This document shows positions 43,756 through 55,833 of a DNA stretch of 64,000 bases, piece by piece. The notes under the pieces were generated by a model that was given only the letters and a program-made list of their open reading frames with translations, made no database searches and was not told the origin of the DNA. Position 1 is the stretch's first letter, and the number at the start of each line of letters is the position of its first letter. The translations under genes were made by a program, and so were the position numbers. The stretch spans positions 31,924,575 through 31,988,574 of the forward strand of contig NC_030819.1 of assembly GCF_001704415.2 (NCBI RefSeq), in the 5' to 3' direction. Origin of the DNA: Capra hircus. Lineage: Eukaryota > Chordata > Mammalia > Artiodactyla > Bovidae.

Positions 43756-46003
43756 GATCGGGGTTCATGACCTTGTACAGGAGGTGGTGATCAGGACCAT
43801 TCCCCAAAAAAAGAAATGCAAAAAGGCCTTACAAATAGCTGAGAAAAGAAGAGATGCTAAAAGCAAAGGAGGAAAGGAAAAATATACCCATTTGAATGCA
43901 GAGTTCCAAAGAATAGCAAGGAGAGATAAGAAAGCCTTCCTCAGTGATCAATGCAAAGAAATAGAGGAAAACAATAGAATGGGAAACTAGAAATCTCCTC
44001 AAGAAAATTAGAGACACCAAGGGAGTATTTCATGCAGAGATGGGCTCAATAAAGAACAGAAATGGTATGGACCTGACAGAAGCAGAGGGTATTAAGAAGA
44101 GGTGCCAAAAAGCACAGAAGAACTGTACCAAAGGGATCTTCATGACCCAGATACTCATGATGGTATGATCACTCACCTAGAGCCAGACATCTTGGATTGT
44201 TAAATCAAGTGGGCCTTAGGAAGCACCACTATGAACAAAGCTAGTGGAGGTGATGGAATCTCACTTGAGCTATTTCAAATCCTAAAAGATGATGCTGTGA
44301 AAGTGCTGCACTCAGTATGCCAGCAAATTTGGAAAACTCAGCAGTGGCCACAGGACTGGAAAAGGTCAGTTTTCATTCCAATCCCAAAGAAAGGCAATGC
44401 TAAAGAATGTTCAAACTACCACACAATTGCACTCATCTCACTTGATAGCAAAGTAATGCTCAAAATTCTCCAAGCCAGGCTTCAACAATAGGTGAACTGT
44501 GAACCTCCAGATGCTCAAGCTGGATTTAGAAAGGGCAGAAGAACCAGAGATCAAATTGCCAACATCCGTTGGATCATCGAAAAAGCAAGAGAGTTCCAGA
44601 AAACCATCTACTTCTGCTTTATTGAATACACTAAAGCCTTTGACTGTGTGGATCACAATAAACTGTGGAAAATTCTTAAATAGATGCAAATACCAGACCA
44701 CCTTATCTGCCTCCTGAGAAATCAGTATGCAAGTCAAGAAGCAACAGTTAGAACCAAACATGGAACAACAGACTGGTTCCAAATTGGGAAATTAGTACAT
44801 CAAAGCTATATATTGTCACCCTGCTTATTTAACTTATATGCAGAGTACATCATGCAAAATGCTGGGCTGGATGAAACATAAGCTGGAATCAAGATTGCTG
44901 GGAGAAATATCAATAACCTTAGATATGGAGATGACACCACCCTTATGGAAGAAAGTGAAGAAGAACTAAAGAGCCTCTTGATGAAAGTGAAAGAGGAGAG
45001 TGAAAAATCTGGCTTAAAACTTAACATTCAGAAAACTAAGATCACGGCATCAGGTTCCATCACTTCATGGCAAAAGATGGGGAAACAATGGAAACAGTGA
45101 CAGACTTTCTTTCTTGGGATCCAGAATCACTGCAGGTGGTGACTGCAGCCATGAAATTATAAGACGCTTGCTTCTTGGAAGAAAAGCTATGACCAACCTA
45201 GGCAGCATATTAAGAAGCAGAGACATTACTTTGCCAACAAAGGTCCATCTAGTTAAAGCTACTGTTTTTCCAGTAATCATGTATGGATGTGAGAGTTGGA
45301 CTATGAAGAAGGCTGAGTGCTGAAGAATTGATGCTTCTGAACTGTGGTGTTGGCGAAGACTTCTGAGAGTCCTGTGGACAACAAGGAGATCCAACCAGTC
45401 CATCCTAAAGGAGATCAGTCCTGAGTGTTCATTGGAAGGACTGATGTTGAAGCTGAAACTCCAATGCTTTGGCCACCTGACTCATTGGAAAAGACCCTGA
45501 TGCTGAGAAGGATTAAAGTTTGGAGGAGAAGGGGACGACAGAGAATGAGATAGTTGGATGGCATCACTGACTTGACAGACATGAGTCTGAGCAAGCTCTG
45601 GGAGTTGGTGATGGACAGGGAAGCCTGCTGTGTTGCAGTCCATGGGGTCACAAAAGAGTCGGACACAACAGTCAATCCTAAAGGAAATCAGTCCTTTGAA
45701 TATTCATTGGATATTGGATATTACAAATATTCATTGGAAGGACTGAAGCTGAACCTGAACCTCCAATACTTTGGTCAACTGATGCAAAGAACTGACTCAT
45801 TGGTAAAGACCCTGATGTTGGGCAAAATTAAAGGCAGGAGAAGAAGCAGATGACAGAAGATGAGATGGTTGGATGGCATCATTGACTCAATGGACATGAA
45901 TTTGAGCCAGCTCTGGGAGTTGATGATGGATGAGGAAGCCTGGCGTGCTGCAGTCCATGCAGTCTCAATGAGTCAGACACGACTGAGCAACTGAAATGAA
46001 CTG
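43756..46003 (+). mobile_element. BovB LINE, longest copy, with duplicated 3' end
   Basis: About 2.25 kb of sense BovB, 5' truncated before the endonuclease C-terminus, spanning the linker, reverse transcriptase and 3' region. A small internal deletion near 43828 joins AAAAAGG to CCTTACAAATAGC. The 3' ~270 bp are repeated (45398-45669 and 45671-46003). AACTAAA at 43749-43755 and 46004-46010 is the candidate target-site duplication enclosing both. Confidence 0.92.
44231..45323 (+). pseudogene. BovB reverse transcriptase pseudogene (YGDD variant)
   Basis: Sense remnant broken over several frames: 44231-44491, 44492-44683, 44684-44881 and a piece near 45114-45323, each ended by a stop or frameshift. 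Recognisable motifs are the SVFIPIPKKGNAKE region, QAGFRKGRRTRDQI, motif A FIEYTKAFDCVDH (with Asp to Glu at the first position of FIDY) and the catalytic box, which reads YGDD near 44926-44937 instead of YADD. With premature stops and an altered motif A carboxylate, no activity is expected. Confidence 0.88.
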
Positions 46004-46356
46004 AACTAAATGAAAAAGTGAAGTTTTAAAATTTGGAAAAATCCCAGTGATCTTTAGGTGATTTTGTTCTGTCCTTGCCTGCTGGGCATGCCCTTGCCTT
46101 CTCTGGTTGGCAATTTCTAAGCTTTGGGAGTAAATGCATCAGTTATCAGCCACTGGAAATTTGGCCCCTTTGATAGTTACTTTGCAATATTCAATGATTA
46201 GCTGTATGTGTGTGCACCCCAGTGTACATATATAGAGTTTAGTGACCGATCAGTTTTAAGGACCAAGGAGAAAAAGGAGGTTTAGGTGAGACCAGGATTT
46301 CTAGTTTAAGGACTGAGCTTTGACTATTTTTCAATTGTTGTGTTATTCAGTATGAA

Positions 46357-46570
46357 TACAGGTGGTGCTAATGGTAAAGAATTCACCTGTCAATGCAGGA
46401 AACATGATGACATGCAGGTTCGATCCCTGAGTAGGGAAGATACCCTAGAGGAGCGCATGGCAACCCGCTCCAGTACTCTTGCCTGGAAAATTCCATGGAC
46501 AGAGGAGCCTGGTGGGTTACAGTCCAAGGGGGTTGCAAAAAGTCAGACAGAACTGAGTACGCACACACAG
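46357..46570 (+). mobile_element. Bov-tA SINE, GGTGGTGCTAATGG head subtype
   Basis: Sense copy starting CAGGTGGTGCTAATGG without the GGGCTTCCC start, B-box-like GGTTCGATCCC, and tail CAGAACTGAGTACGCACAC. Confidence 0.92.
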
Positions 46571-46639
46571 TAGGATCACTCACATCAGTAGCTTTTCTTT
46601 AGTCTAATTATTTCAGAACAGAGGCGAATGAGTGAGGCG

Positions 46640-46880
46640 TGTTGTCTTTAAACCTTTCATTTTGAAATGCAACACACAGAGAAAAGAGCATTGATGTAAA
46701 GTGTGTCTTAATGAGTTATTACAAAGTGAATCTCAGAGTAGTCATAATCAAAGTCAGGAAATACAACACTGCCAGCCATGCTATGAGTCCTCTGCATTCA
46801 CCCTACTAATCACAACTCCTGCCTTCTTTCTATTTGTGACCACTAGCCTGATTTTATGGGAAGTTTCTTCTTGCTTTTCT
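46640..46880 (+). repeat. Old L1M-like 3' fragment
   Basis: GAGTTATTACAAAGTGAATC, GTCAGGAAATACAACACTGC and GTGACCACTAGCCTGATTTT match an old L1-associated repeat. Confidence 0.45.
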
Positions 46881-47047
46881 TTAGTTTTAGTACTGAGGTA
46901 TGAATTTAATTTCACTAAGTTCAGGCTTAATTTGGTGTTGACGCCAACTGGAGTCTCTAGTTAGCTAAACGAGTCAGGGTGAGGTCTGGATGGTACGAGG
47001 AGGGAATTGAAGGGCTTCTGCATCTCAACAGACCTTAAGGTCTGTCC

Positions 47048-47282
47048 ATCAGCATTTCCCAACCTCAAAACCATTGATATTCTGAGCTGGATAATTCTTC
47101 ATTGTAGGGAGCCATCCTATGCATTGTAGGTTAGTTAGCAAATCCCCTGGTCTCCACCCACTAGGCACAGTATAGCACCCCTCTTCCAGTTGGAACAACC
47201 AAAAATGTCTGGATATTTTTGGATATTGCCAAATGACTCCTAGGAGGTGGGCAAAATCATCCTTAGCTGACAACCACTGCTT
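47048..47282 (-). mobile_element. MER20 DNA transposon (hAT-Charlie, non-autonomous)
   Basis: Near full length: CAGCATTTCCCAACCTC start, GATATTCTGAGCTGGATAAT, ATGCATTGTAGGTTAGTTAG, ACCAAAAATGTCTGGATA, GGCAAAATCATCCTTAGC and ACAACCACTG end. Terminal inverted repeats are visible. The expected 8-bp duplication is no longer clear. Confidence 0.78.
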
Positions 47283-47799
47283 AGGATGAATTTAAGGACT
47301 ATCTTTGTTCAAAAGAGCACTTGATCCAAAAAAGTCAACTTTTGGCTCTTCTAGGCTTTCTACTAGTCAGTTTTAATCAAATGGTGGAGAAGTCAGGCTG
47401 AAAGTTCTAAACTCCACAGTTCAACCAGAATCTGTAACTCTGTCCAGGGCAAGTCAGGTTCAGTGGCCTAAAGGTCAGCTCCTAGGGACCCGGGTGGCAA
47501 GCCTCTCAGGAAGGGACACTTCCACTCAAGTCACAGAGGACCTGGCAGCTTTCTCAAGGAGTCAATGAATGAGACACGGTCAACTGACTTCTTTCCCCAC
47601 CTCCCCCTTTTCGTATTTTGAACCTTTAAAAACTGCCAGCCAATGAAAGTGTCATATTGATAGCAAAGCACCTCAATGTCAAATGTAATACACATACATA
47701 TACATATTTATAAGCACATACTATGCAAACTATGATAAAACACATATTACTTAAAGTGATATGTAAATATTAGAGGTTAGAATCTAAAACCAGATTGAT
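47283..47799. other. Single-copy DNA
   Basis: No recognised element. Confidence 0.4.
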
Positions 47800-48000
47800 C
47801 AAGAGTTCCAAATCTGGTGTTTACCTATTGCTCCACTTTTTGCAAATTCCTTAATCTCTCTGGGCTTCACTTTCCTCATTCACACCATGAAACTCACCAA
47901 GCACACCTCTAGGTATGGTTTTTGGATCTAGTGAGATGAGAAATGCAAAAATGTATCACAAACATAAAGCACAATGAAATTTAGTATACACTATCATTTT
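47800..48000 (-). repeat. MIR SINE fragment
   Basis: Antisense text AAATTCCTTAATCTCTCTGG, GCTTCACTTTCCTCATTC and ATCTAGTGAGATGAGAAATG follows MIR order. Confidence 0.6.
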
Positions 48001-48137
48001 CTAAAGCTTCAAAGAGGAAGGGAGCCTCAAGGCTTGCAGATAATTATTAATACCACACTGTAGAGTCTCTCTCAGTTATTTGCTTTTGTTGGACATATTA
48101 GTCAACACAGAATAAGAACTGATTTCTGTGCTTTCAG

Positions 48138-49434
48138 TTCAATTCAGTTCAGCTCAGTTCAGTCGCTCATTCATGTCTGACTCTTTGTGACCCCATGGAC
48201 TGTAGCATGCCAGGCTTCCCTGTCCATCACCAACTGCTGGAGCTTGCTCAAACTCATGTCCATTGATTCAGTGATGCCATCCAACCATCTCACCCTCTGT
48301 CATCCCCTTCTCCCACCTTCAATCTTTCCCAGCATCAGGGTCTTTTCAAATGAGTCAGTGCTTCGCATCAGGTGGCCAAAGTACTGGAGCTACAGCTTAA
48401 GCATCAGTCCTTCCAATGAATATTCAGAACCGATTCCCTTTAGGATGGACTGGTTGGATTTCCTTGCAGTCCAAGGGACTCTCAAGAGTCTCCTCCAACA
48501 CCACAGTTCAAGAGCATCAATTCTTCGGTGCTCAGCTTTCTTTATAGTCCAGCTCTCACATCGATACATGATTACTGGAAAAACCATAGCTTTGATGAGA
48601 TAGACAACTGTTGGCAAAGTAATGTCTCTGGTTTTTAATATGCTGCTTAGGTTGGTCATAACTTTTCTCTCAAGGAGCTAGCGTCTTTTAATTTCATGGC
48701 TGCAGTCACCATGTGCAGTGATTTTGGAGCCCAAGAAAGAAAGTCTGTCACTGTTTCCATTGTTTTCCCATCTATTTGCCGTGAAGTGGTGAGACCAGAT
48801 GCCATGATCTTAGTTTTCTGAATGTTGAGTTCTAAGCCAACTTTTTCACTCTCCTCTTTCACTTTTATCAAAAGGCTCTTTAGTTCTTTGCTTTCTTCCA
48901 TAAGGGTAGTGTCATCTGCGTGTCTGAGGTTATTGATATTTTCTCCTAGCAATCTTAATTCCAGCTTGTGTTTCATTCAGCCCAGCATTTCTCGTGATGT
49001 ACTCTGCATATACACTAAATAAGCAGGGTGACAATATACAGCCTTGACGTACTAATTTCCCAATTTGGAACCAGTCTGTTCCCTGTTTGGTTCTAACTGT
49101 TGCTTCTTAACCTGCATACAGATTTCTCAGGAGGCAGATGAGGTGGTCTGATATTCCCATCTATTTAAGAATTTTCCATAGTTTGTTGTGATCCACACAG
49201 TCAAAGGCTTTAGTGTAGTCAATAAAGCAAATGTTTTTTTGGAACTCTCTTTTTTGATGATCCAACAGATGTTGGCAATTTGATCTTTGGTTCCTCTGCC
49301 CTTTCTAAATCCAGCTTGAACATCTGGAAGTTCACGGTTCATGTACTGTTAAAGCCTGGCTTGGAGAATTTTGAGCATTACTTTGCTAGCGTGTGAGATG
49401 AGTGCAATTGTGCAGTAGTTTGAACGTTCTTTAG
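48138..49434 (-). mobile_element. BovB LINE, 5'-truncated (1.3 kb)
   Basis: Antisense copy with its 3' end at left (CAGTTCAATTCAGTTCAGCT) and break at GTTTGAACGTTCTTTAG. It covers the 3' region and most of the reverse transcriptase. Confidence 0.93.
48390..49342 (-). pseudogene. BovB reverse transcriptase pseudogene (HADD variant)
   Basis: Antisense remnant in three pieces (49342-49127, 48976-48656, 48659-48390). The catalytic box reads HADD (Tyr to His, in NNLRHADDTTLM) near 48908-48919. Upstream, QAGFRKGRGTKDQI is preserved, and motif A is disrupted by a frameshift in the FIDY region. Not functional. Confidence 0.87.
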
Positions 49435-50383
49435 GGATCCTGAGCTTGAGATCTGAGACAGAATTGAAGGAACAAGAATTTAATGTAGGAGTAAATAGTT
49501 CATATCTGATGCTGTTGGTGCCACTACACTCAGTTAAGGTGTCAGAGGTGCTTCCTGATTTGGGGAATCTTGTTACAGCCACTGATTTTACCTTTTATGT
49601 AAAAGTGGAATTTTAACAACTGTATATATTGCATATTCTAAATGTCTTGGTGAGACAGTGCTGTTTATCCCTTGTTGCAAACTCACATTTGCTTTGTCCC
49701 TGTAATGGAGCATCACACACAAAGGATTACCTGATGATGTTACAGGTTTAGAGAAAGAAGTTCTGAAGGAATGTGAGGGTTCCTGGTGTAGAGATGAGCA
49801 CCAGAGTGTCTCTTTCTTCATTTTTAGCATTTGGCCCTATATGCTGACAACCTAACATTTTTTTTTTGGAAAGCCAGAAATTGTGTATACAACACACAGC
49901 AGCTCTTTATTATGGTAGGAGCCAGTCTATTTCTGGTTTGCCTCTATTTCTAGGGAATAGCATTTTAGGGATTTCAACTGAAAGCCTGGGGTGTTTAACA
50001 GGGATCCTCCACCTTGACAGGCCTAGAAACCGAATTTCTATCTCCCCCGCATTGTGAAACTGTCAAAGGTCTGCTCAGATTTTGACTGTCTTACTGGAAC
50101 CTGATTCTTGAGTTCCAAGCCTTTCAACCACTGAAACATAAGAACTGGCAAATATGTTGAGGTAAAAAGGAGCACGGGATGTTTGAGCTCAATTGTTTGA
50201 AGTTCCTTTGTTCCAAGACCCAAACCCCTTGATTCTGAGTGCCTTCGCAGCCCTGAACTACAGTGTTTGTCTAGTTCCCATGAGGCTGCCGAATGCTCGA
50301 AGGCACTGCTTTTCACTCTGCCTTCTGAACTCAGGCTGCAAATCAGCAAATGTCTCAAGGTAAAAAAATCAGAAAATACTGTC
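49435..50383. other. Single-copy DNA
   Basis: No named repeat. Frames at 49588-49830 and 50038-50358 (minus) have no domains. Confidence 0.4.
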
Positions 50384-50965
50384 CTGTTATGGACTGTATG
50401 GGCTTCCCAGGTGACTCAGTGGTAAAGAAGCTGCCTGCCAAGCATGGAGACTTGGGTTTGATCCCTGGGTCGGGAAGTTCCCCTGGAGAAGAAAATGGCA
50501 ACCCACTTCAGTATTCTTGCCTGGGAAATACCATGGACAGTGGAGCATGGCTAGCTACAGTCCATGGGGTCCCAAGGAGTCAGACAGGACTTAGTGACTA
50601 AACAACATCAACATGGACTGTACCTTCTCTAAATTCATTTGTTGAAGCTCTGACTTCCAATGTGACTGTATTTAGAGATAGGACTTTTAGGAAGTAATTA
50701 ACATTAAATGACGTCATAAAGATGGTCCCCTAAACTGAAAGGATTTGTGGCCTTATAAAATCTCCCTGCCTCTCTCCCCACCACCACGTGAAGACACAGG
50801 GAGAAAGGGGTCATCTGCAAGCCAAGAGGCGAGTCTTACTTGGAACAAGTCAGCCAACAGATTGGTCTTGGTCTCCCCAGTCTCCTGAACTGTGAGAACT
50901 GAGTTTCTGTGGTTGAAGACACTCAGTCTCTGGTGCTTTGTCACAGCAGCCAGAGCAGAGTAAGA
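50384..50965 (+). mobile_element. MaLR (MLT1-like) LTR, interrupted by Bov-tA
   Basis: TGTTATGGACTGTA start, ATTCATTTGTTGAAGCTCTG, AATGTGACTGTATTTAGAG, GTGAAGACACAGGGAGAAAG, CCTGAACTGTGAGAACTGAG and TTTGTCACAGCAGCCAGAG near the end match an ERVL-MaLR LTR in sense. Non-coding. Confidence 0.78.
50399..50612 (+). mobile_element. Bov-tA SINE in MaLR LTR, 10-bp target-site duplication
   Basis: Full-length sense copy. ATGGACTGTA at 50389-50398 and 50613-50622 is duplicated host LTR sequence, proving insertion after the LTR. Confidence 0.95.
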
Positions 50966-51289
50966 GATGCTCTTTCATTTCATTTTCCTTCTCTCTGAGG
51001 TCTGGATCCTTAAAGTCCTGGCTGCCTTGGTTGTCCTCTGATGCCTTCAATTGTTTTGCTTTTTACCTGGTTTTAAAATATTTGTTATAGTAGGAATTTT
51101 GAATTCATAACTATTCTATCAAAGGAAGAAGCAAAAATCTCAGAAAGTCTCATTAAAATATTTCATTCCAAGAAAAAGGAAGAGTAAATATAAAGACTCT
51201 GGAGCAAAAACCTGCTCAGGAAATAGAATATAGTTATAATTATATGAGATATTTAGGGCACAACCTAATTCAGATGCTGTCACCTCAAG

Positions 51290-51396
51290 GTCTTTATGTT
51301 ATTTACACCTGCAAAGATTCCTATTCCAAATATGATCACATTCTGAGATTCTATGTAGACATCGTTTGGGGGGACTCTATTCAACCCAATATTGAA
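51290..51396 (-). repeat. MLT1-type LTR fragment
   Basis: TCCTATTCCAAATATGATC, ACATTCTGAGATTCTATG and GGGGGACTCTATTCAACCC match the 5' end of an antisense MLT1 LTR. Confidence 0.65.
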
Positions 51397-51987
51397 TATT
51401 CTAAGAAATACGTAATATTGACACTACTTCTTCTATTAATAAATGATACAAGGCACTACAAGATTTTGTTTGCTTAATACTGTCACCTCCAGATAGCATT
51501 ACACTCTTCATAGAGTTACATTCTTGAGATAAGCCATTGTCTACAAGGGTACTCTTTTACAAATCGTATAAACTACCGGGGATTTTGTTACTCACATTTG
51601 CACTGAAAGTTTATTTTGAAAGCAAAATTCTATGAAGGCTGTATGTTCCAGAGGGTAAGGGCTGGGTTACTTTCATTGACTTTGCTGTGGGCACAGTGGA
51701 AGCTTTATTCGATAATACTGTTCCAATCTATAAAATAGACTCAAGCATCTGATGGATTGGTGTGGATAGAGTTTGCCTCAGTTTAAGTTCCCATCTTTCA
51801 GAATGTGAGGAAAGTTAGATAATCCATATTCTGACCTACAGGCTCTGCTAAACTTTCATGGCTGCCTAACCCTAGAGACATGCCATTTTCTTTGGGCTGA
51901 AAGATCTGCAAAATGTCTGGGCCAAAGTGACTAGAATTGCCCTCATTTACAAGCGGCCTCAGAGAGCAGATTAAGGACCAGCTCCCA
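51397..51987. other. Single-copy DNA
   Basis: No recognised element. Confidence 0.4.
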
Positions 51988-52222
51988 ATCCCATGGACAG
52001 AGGAACCTGGTAGGCTGCAGTCCATGGGGTCGCTAGGAGTCGGACACGACTGAGCGACTTCACTTTCACTTTTCACTTTCATGCATTGGAGAAGGAAATG
52101 GCAACCCACTCCAGTGTTCTTGCCTGGAGAATCCCAGGGACGAGGGAGGCCGCTGGGCTGCCGTCACTGGTGTCGCACAGAGTTGGACACGACTGAAGCG
52201 ACTTAGCAGCAGCAGCAGCAGC
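51988..52222 (+). mobile_element. Bov-A2 dimer SINE, 5' truncated, CAG tail
   Basis: Partial first unit (CCCATGGACAGAGGAACC), linker TTCACTTTCACTTTTCACTT, complete second unit and a (CAG)n-like tail at 52206-52222. Confidence 0.94.
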
Positions 52223-53194
52223 CCCTCCCTTGCTGCCTTTTTATCTGACTCTTGTGGTCATTTCTGCTGATGTCAGCTCCACTCTCCCCAGCAATCACCG
52301 TCGTTTTCCAACAGAGATGGATGGCTGAGCAGACTGCTGGAGCGGCTATCCATCACATATGCCTATGGATGATCAAGGCCATGTCTGTGACTCTAAATTC
52401 GGCATCAATTAAGTGTGGGTTGCATCCAGCCACACAGCCCTCTTGTGCCACCCACAGAGCATCAGGGAATCTGAAAGGTTTTTCTACTTATTTCAGAAAG
52501 CTTCTAACTGCTCACCCACTGAGACTGAAATACAGGAGTGAAGATGAAATGAAAAGCTAAAAGGAGATGAAAAAAAACTGAGTAAAAATATTCAGGAACC
52601 TAAGCACTGAAATCTGGTGGGTCTTCAAGCTTGCCGATTTTGTGAAAAGCAGTTTAGTTTGTGTGCCAAGGCTTAGTACACAAACAATAATGCCTTCATG
52701 GGTCAAAGCAGCTAGGTGTGCTAAAGTGGTCATATATCTCAGAGTGAAAAAGATGGACCTCTGCTCACAGAGATATAGAAACGTGTTTTTTGATGACTCT
52801 CCCGTGCTGAAAATCAAATTGAGCTGATAGCTTAATAAACATGACAAGAGTCTGGATCCTCTTCTAGACCTTTTACTGTTATTATTATCTTTTGGAACAG
52901 TCGTTGCTTCAGCACTTGTTAAGCAGGCTCCATTACTGGATTCACTGGTGAACTGCAGAGATACTATAAATACAATGTACAACCCTGGGGTTAAGAACTA
53001 TTTCAGGACAAGGGTTCAGATTTCTAGCCTGAGGTGCTTTAGACCTATTTAACTACAGAAAAAGAAACAGTGGTAAGCAAACAGATTAAACTTCACTTGT
53101 GAAAAATGTGACTATCTTCTAGGTGGGTCAGAAAATTCTTGAAGACATACACAAGTCATCTTGCTTTCCAGAGCTTTCCTTCTCTTCTTCCAAG
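52223..53194. other. Single-copy DNA
   Basis: No repeat family. Frames at 52252-52560 (+) and 52557-52982 (-) lack a domain and overlap one another's antisense. Confidence 0.4.
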
Positions 53195-53290
53195 ATGGTC
53201 ATTCAACAAATATTAATTAAGCACCTACTGTTTGCTAACAGGTGAAAGACACTGCATCCAAGGAATGTACAGTCCATCTAAAGACACCAA
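53195..53290 (+). repeat. Ancient repeat fragment
   Basis: GTCATTCAACAAATATTAATTAAGCACCTACTG (in part at 53199-53231) is the start of a common old mammalian repeat. Family not assigned. Confidence 0.45.
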
Positions 53291-54521
53291 ACTCATAATC
53301 CTTCTTTTCTTTTCCTTTTGAAATATACTGATTTATGCTTTCTTCCCATTCTCTAAGCTGAGAATTTTCTTTTAGAGTGGCAAATAGACAAAACAATCTG
53401 AACTAGGATTACAGATAACACCCCTAAAGGCTTCTTACATCATTTGGTGTTGTAGAAGCAGCGTATGGGTGACTTCTAGAGACAATATCATGGTTTGTGT
53501 TAAAGGACTATCTTGGCAGAGATTTTGAACTTCTACCAAAAAGAGACGGGAGGACCAAGCAAGTCAGGGAGACACTTTTAAGAGGCTCATACCCTTGCTA
53601 TATTGTTGCAATCTGGTGCTGGTTTGCAAGGTAACTGGTTTTTATCTGATTGTATATATGTATATAAATATTATATGTTATATATTCAATATATTATATA
53701 TATTGAACTAGTCAAAGTTATGTCTGCTTTAGAGTTCTTTGTATTTTCTGAGACTTATTACAGAAGTTGAAATGCTATGAAGAAAACCAACAGGATTATG
53801 TTATGAGCATGGCTAGAATCATTTTTCATTCAATAATGCTGTTCTGATTGGAAATCCATAGTCTGCTGTTAGCCCTGAAATTTTCCTTCCAAACAGTGGA
53901 CAAACCAAATGATTTTTTTTTTTCATTTAGAATTACTTTTCTCTGGAGCCTCTTATCCTAAAAAATGTGCTGAATTTAGCGCTTTATCTCTATCACAGTG
54001 TATCGTGCCTGCAAGAATGTTGCAAAGTATAAAGGCTTAGAGTAGACAAGTGACTTCTTCCATTCCACAGCAATTCCTGAAGTTGAAGTCGCTGCCACGG
54101 CTCATGCTTTGCACACTTGCTTTACCTTCCACGAGAGCGAAGGTTTGGGGAGCTCCTCAAGATTTTTAGCATCTCAATATCAGCTCAACATTGATCAGCT
54201 CAATGCATCCTAAAATGAGGTAAAATAAAATTATTTGTATTGTCTCTGTTGCACTTATAGGACTGAGAATTAGAAGGAACCCAGCTGAAAGGTGAGTTGG
54301 CTGGAATTCAGCTCACATTTTGCTCACCAAGCTGCCATCACACTGAATTCACTCAGAGGAAGAGGTACTCATTTTAATTTGCACAAACACACCAGTTAGG
54401 TTGCTAGCTGCCCTGTGCATGGCAGGGTCCACGCAAACTGGGATCAAGGGCCCAATCCAGTTGTCATCTTTTTTTTCTTGACATTCTCCTGCTTTCCCAA
54501 GTACACAACTTTTCCTTGCCG
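53291..54521. other. Single-copy DNA with a TATATT-rich patch
   Basis: 53650-53710 is TATATATT-rich. The rest shows no recognised element or gene. Confidence 0.4.
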
Positions 54522-54533
54522 TTTGTAGGAACA

Positions 54534-54763
54534 TGTGTGTGTGTGCGCTAAGTCGCTTCAGTCATGTCTGATTCTTTGTGACACCGTGGACTATAGCCCT
54601 CCAGGCTCCTTTGTCCATGGGATTCTCAAGGCAAGAATACTAGAGTGGATTTCTATGCCCTCCTTCAGGAAATCTTCCTGACCCAGGGATCGAACCCACA
54701 TCTGTTATGTCTTCTGCATTAGCAGGCAGCTTCTCTACCACTGGCACCACCTGAGAAGCCCCA
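54534..54763 (-). mobile_element. Bov-tA SINE with 12-bp target-site duplication
   Basis: Antisense copy of the long-head subtype (ACTGGCACCACCTGAGAAGC end). TTTGTAGGAACA at 54522-54533 and 54764-54775. Confidence 0.95.
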
Positions 54764-54775
54764 TTTGTAGGAACA

Positions 54776-55084
54776 GGCCTCAAAAATCCATGACATCTCA
54801 ATATAAGTAGCTTGGAGGAATATTAGAAGAATCTTTAATGTTGCCCTTACAATCAAAAATATTTGGATGACCTATACTTGTTATTTGTCACATGGCATGA
54901 CTTTTCCATATACATTCACCTTCTAAGTTTGGGGAAATAGTGCAGTCTGGTTAACACTAGGTTAGATACTATTAGGAATGAAAGAAAAAAAAAAGCATCA
55001 TGGGCATGAGAGTTTATTTGCACTGCATAGATGTGTCTGTATGTGTGTGTTTGTACACATTTAGCAGTTTTTATTCTTGCTTTT
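54776..55084. other. Single-copy AT-rich DNA
   Basis: No recognised element; a TGTGTGTGTTTG patch lies near 55041. Confidence 0.4.
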
Positions 55085-55147
55085 GGGCTTCCCTTTTAGC
55101 TCAGACTGTAAAGCATCTGCCTGCAATGCAGGAGACACAGGTTCTTT
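55085..55147 (+). mobile_element. Bov-tA head only (tRNA-like fragment)
   Basis: GGGCTTCCCTTTTAGCTCAG to CAGGAGACACAGGTTC. The copy stops inside the B-box and lacks the whole Bov-A body. Confidence 0.82.
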
Positions 55148-55194
55148 CATTTGGATCATTAGAGTATCTCATATCACTTTCATTTGTTGCATAA

Positions 55195-55435
55195 TAAATT
55201 GTTTGTTCTTCAAGACCCAACTCAAATGTCACCTCCTCTGGGTAGCCTTGCACCCCACCAGGTGGTGTCCTACATGCTCCCATAGAGCCGCATACATTTA
55301 TTGCATTCCTTACCACCAGCAGTTTTTATTGGCCTGTTCTGTGGGACCAGCCTGACCATGAATGAGTTCTTCGAAGAAAAGAACTGCACCTAATGCATTT
55401 CTGTAGCTCCAGAGTCAGTGTAGAATCTTGTCCAT
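55195..55435 (+). repeat. L2 LINE 3' fragment (ancient)
   Basis: CTTCAAGACCCAACTCAAAT, GTCACCTCCTCTGGGTAGCC and GAATGAGTTCTTCGAAG match L2 order, sense. Confidence 0.6.
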
Positions 55436-55624
55436 TTTAATTATTCAGAAAATCCTGACAAAATTTCTGCAGTGTGATCATTCATCTTTGATGGTTATGA
55501 CTTCTTTGAAAATTCTATAGATGCTCTCCCCAGGAAAAAAAGTGCTCATCTGCTTCACATGCAAATTTTGCATACATTTTTAGTTGTTCTTGGGCCCTGT
55601 GATCCTGTTCTTGGCCCTTCCATG

Positions 55625-55833
55625 ATCCTGAGTCATATCTGACTCTCTGCGACCCAATGCACTTGTAGCCCTCCAGGGATCTCTGTCCATGGGATTCTCC
55701 AGGCAAGAACACTGGGGTGGCTTGCCATGCCTTTCTCCAGGTGGTCTTCCCAATTCAGGGATCAAATCCATATCTGTTATGCCTCCTCCATTGGCAGAGG
55801 TATTCTTTACCACTAGTGCCACCTGGGAAGTCC
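55625..55833 (-). mobile_element. Bov-tA SINE, long-head subtype
   Basis: Antisense copy (GAGTCATATCTGACTCTCTG to AGTGCCACCTGGGAAGTCC). Confidence 0.9.
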
